Below, piece after piece: positions 63,983 to 64,000 of a stretch of DNA of 64,000 nt (position 1 is the first letter of the stretch; each line of letters opens with the position of its first letter). The notes under the pieces are model-generated. The model searched no databases, was not told the DNA's origin, and worked only from the letters and a program-made list of their open reading frames with translations. Source of the DNA: Acidimicrobiaceae bacterium (GTDB taxonomy: Bacteria; Actinomycetota; Acidimicrobiia; Acidimicrobiales; RAAP-2); the NCBI GenBank assembly GCA_003164095.1, contig PLRX01000089.1, positions 1 to 64,000 of the forward strand. Reading direction: 5' to 3'. The position numbers and the translations under genes are program-made.

Positions 63983-64000
63983 CCCCTGGCCTCAGGCCCG

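Noticed and set aside
1-64000. CRISPR arrays, rRNA genes, IS-type transposases
   Set aside because: No regularly spaced direct repeats, rRNA-like sequence or transposase motifs were noticed by eye; an automated scan could not be run.

Overview
High-GC actinobacterial-type (possibly Acidimicrobiia-like) chromosome window. Two parts can be separated. (A) About 1-12.8 kb looks like the right-hand portion of an integrated conjugative or mobilizable element. It has TrbL/VirB6-like and VirB2/TrbC-like membrane genes at the left edge, ends at a 3' tRNA-Ile(GAT) fragment (12765-12806) that is a likely attachment site, and carries accessory cargo. (B) About 12.9-64 kb is mostly ordinary chromosomal metabolism: acetolactate-synthase-like and glycolate-oxidase-like enzymes, CtaG, RodZ-like, LCP, a cytochrome b operon, UvrD-like helicase, P450, GGDEF/EAL, zwf, a potassium channel, a sulfide/persulfide oxidation regulon, and SDR/Gfo-Idh/VOC enzymes. 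The most interesting cargo is a compact bacterial ubiquitin-like cassette at 4095-5933: a stand-alone multiubiquitin-type Ubl, a DUF6791-type ThiF/E1-like adenylyltransferase, and a DUF6527-type Cys-rich protein, translationally overlapped. It sits downstream of a perfect palindrome, ACGAACACGTGTTCGT, that matches a LexA/SOS-box core. A near-identical box (CGAACACATGTTCG) precedes the neighbouring small ORF and HAD gene, which suggests a DNA-damage-linked Ubl system on a mobile element. Other notable observations are a MoxR-VWA-tryptophan-repeat operon with a degenerate HQVSH motif, three RTACCC-N4-GGGTAY operators organizing a CstR-like sulfide regulon, a 51-aa Cys-rich ORF absent from the ORF track, and two single-base frameshifts in otherwise conserved genes. 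All family calls come from reading the sequence and recalling family signatures; no searches were run.
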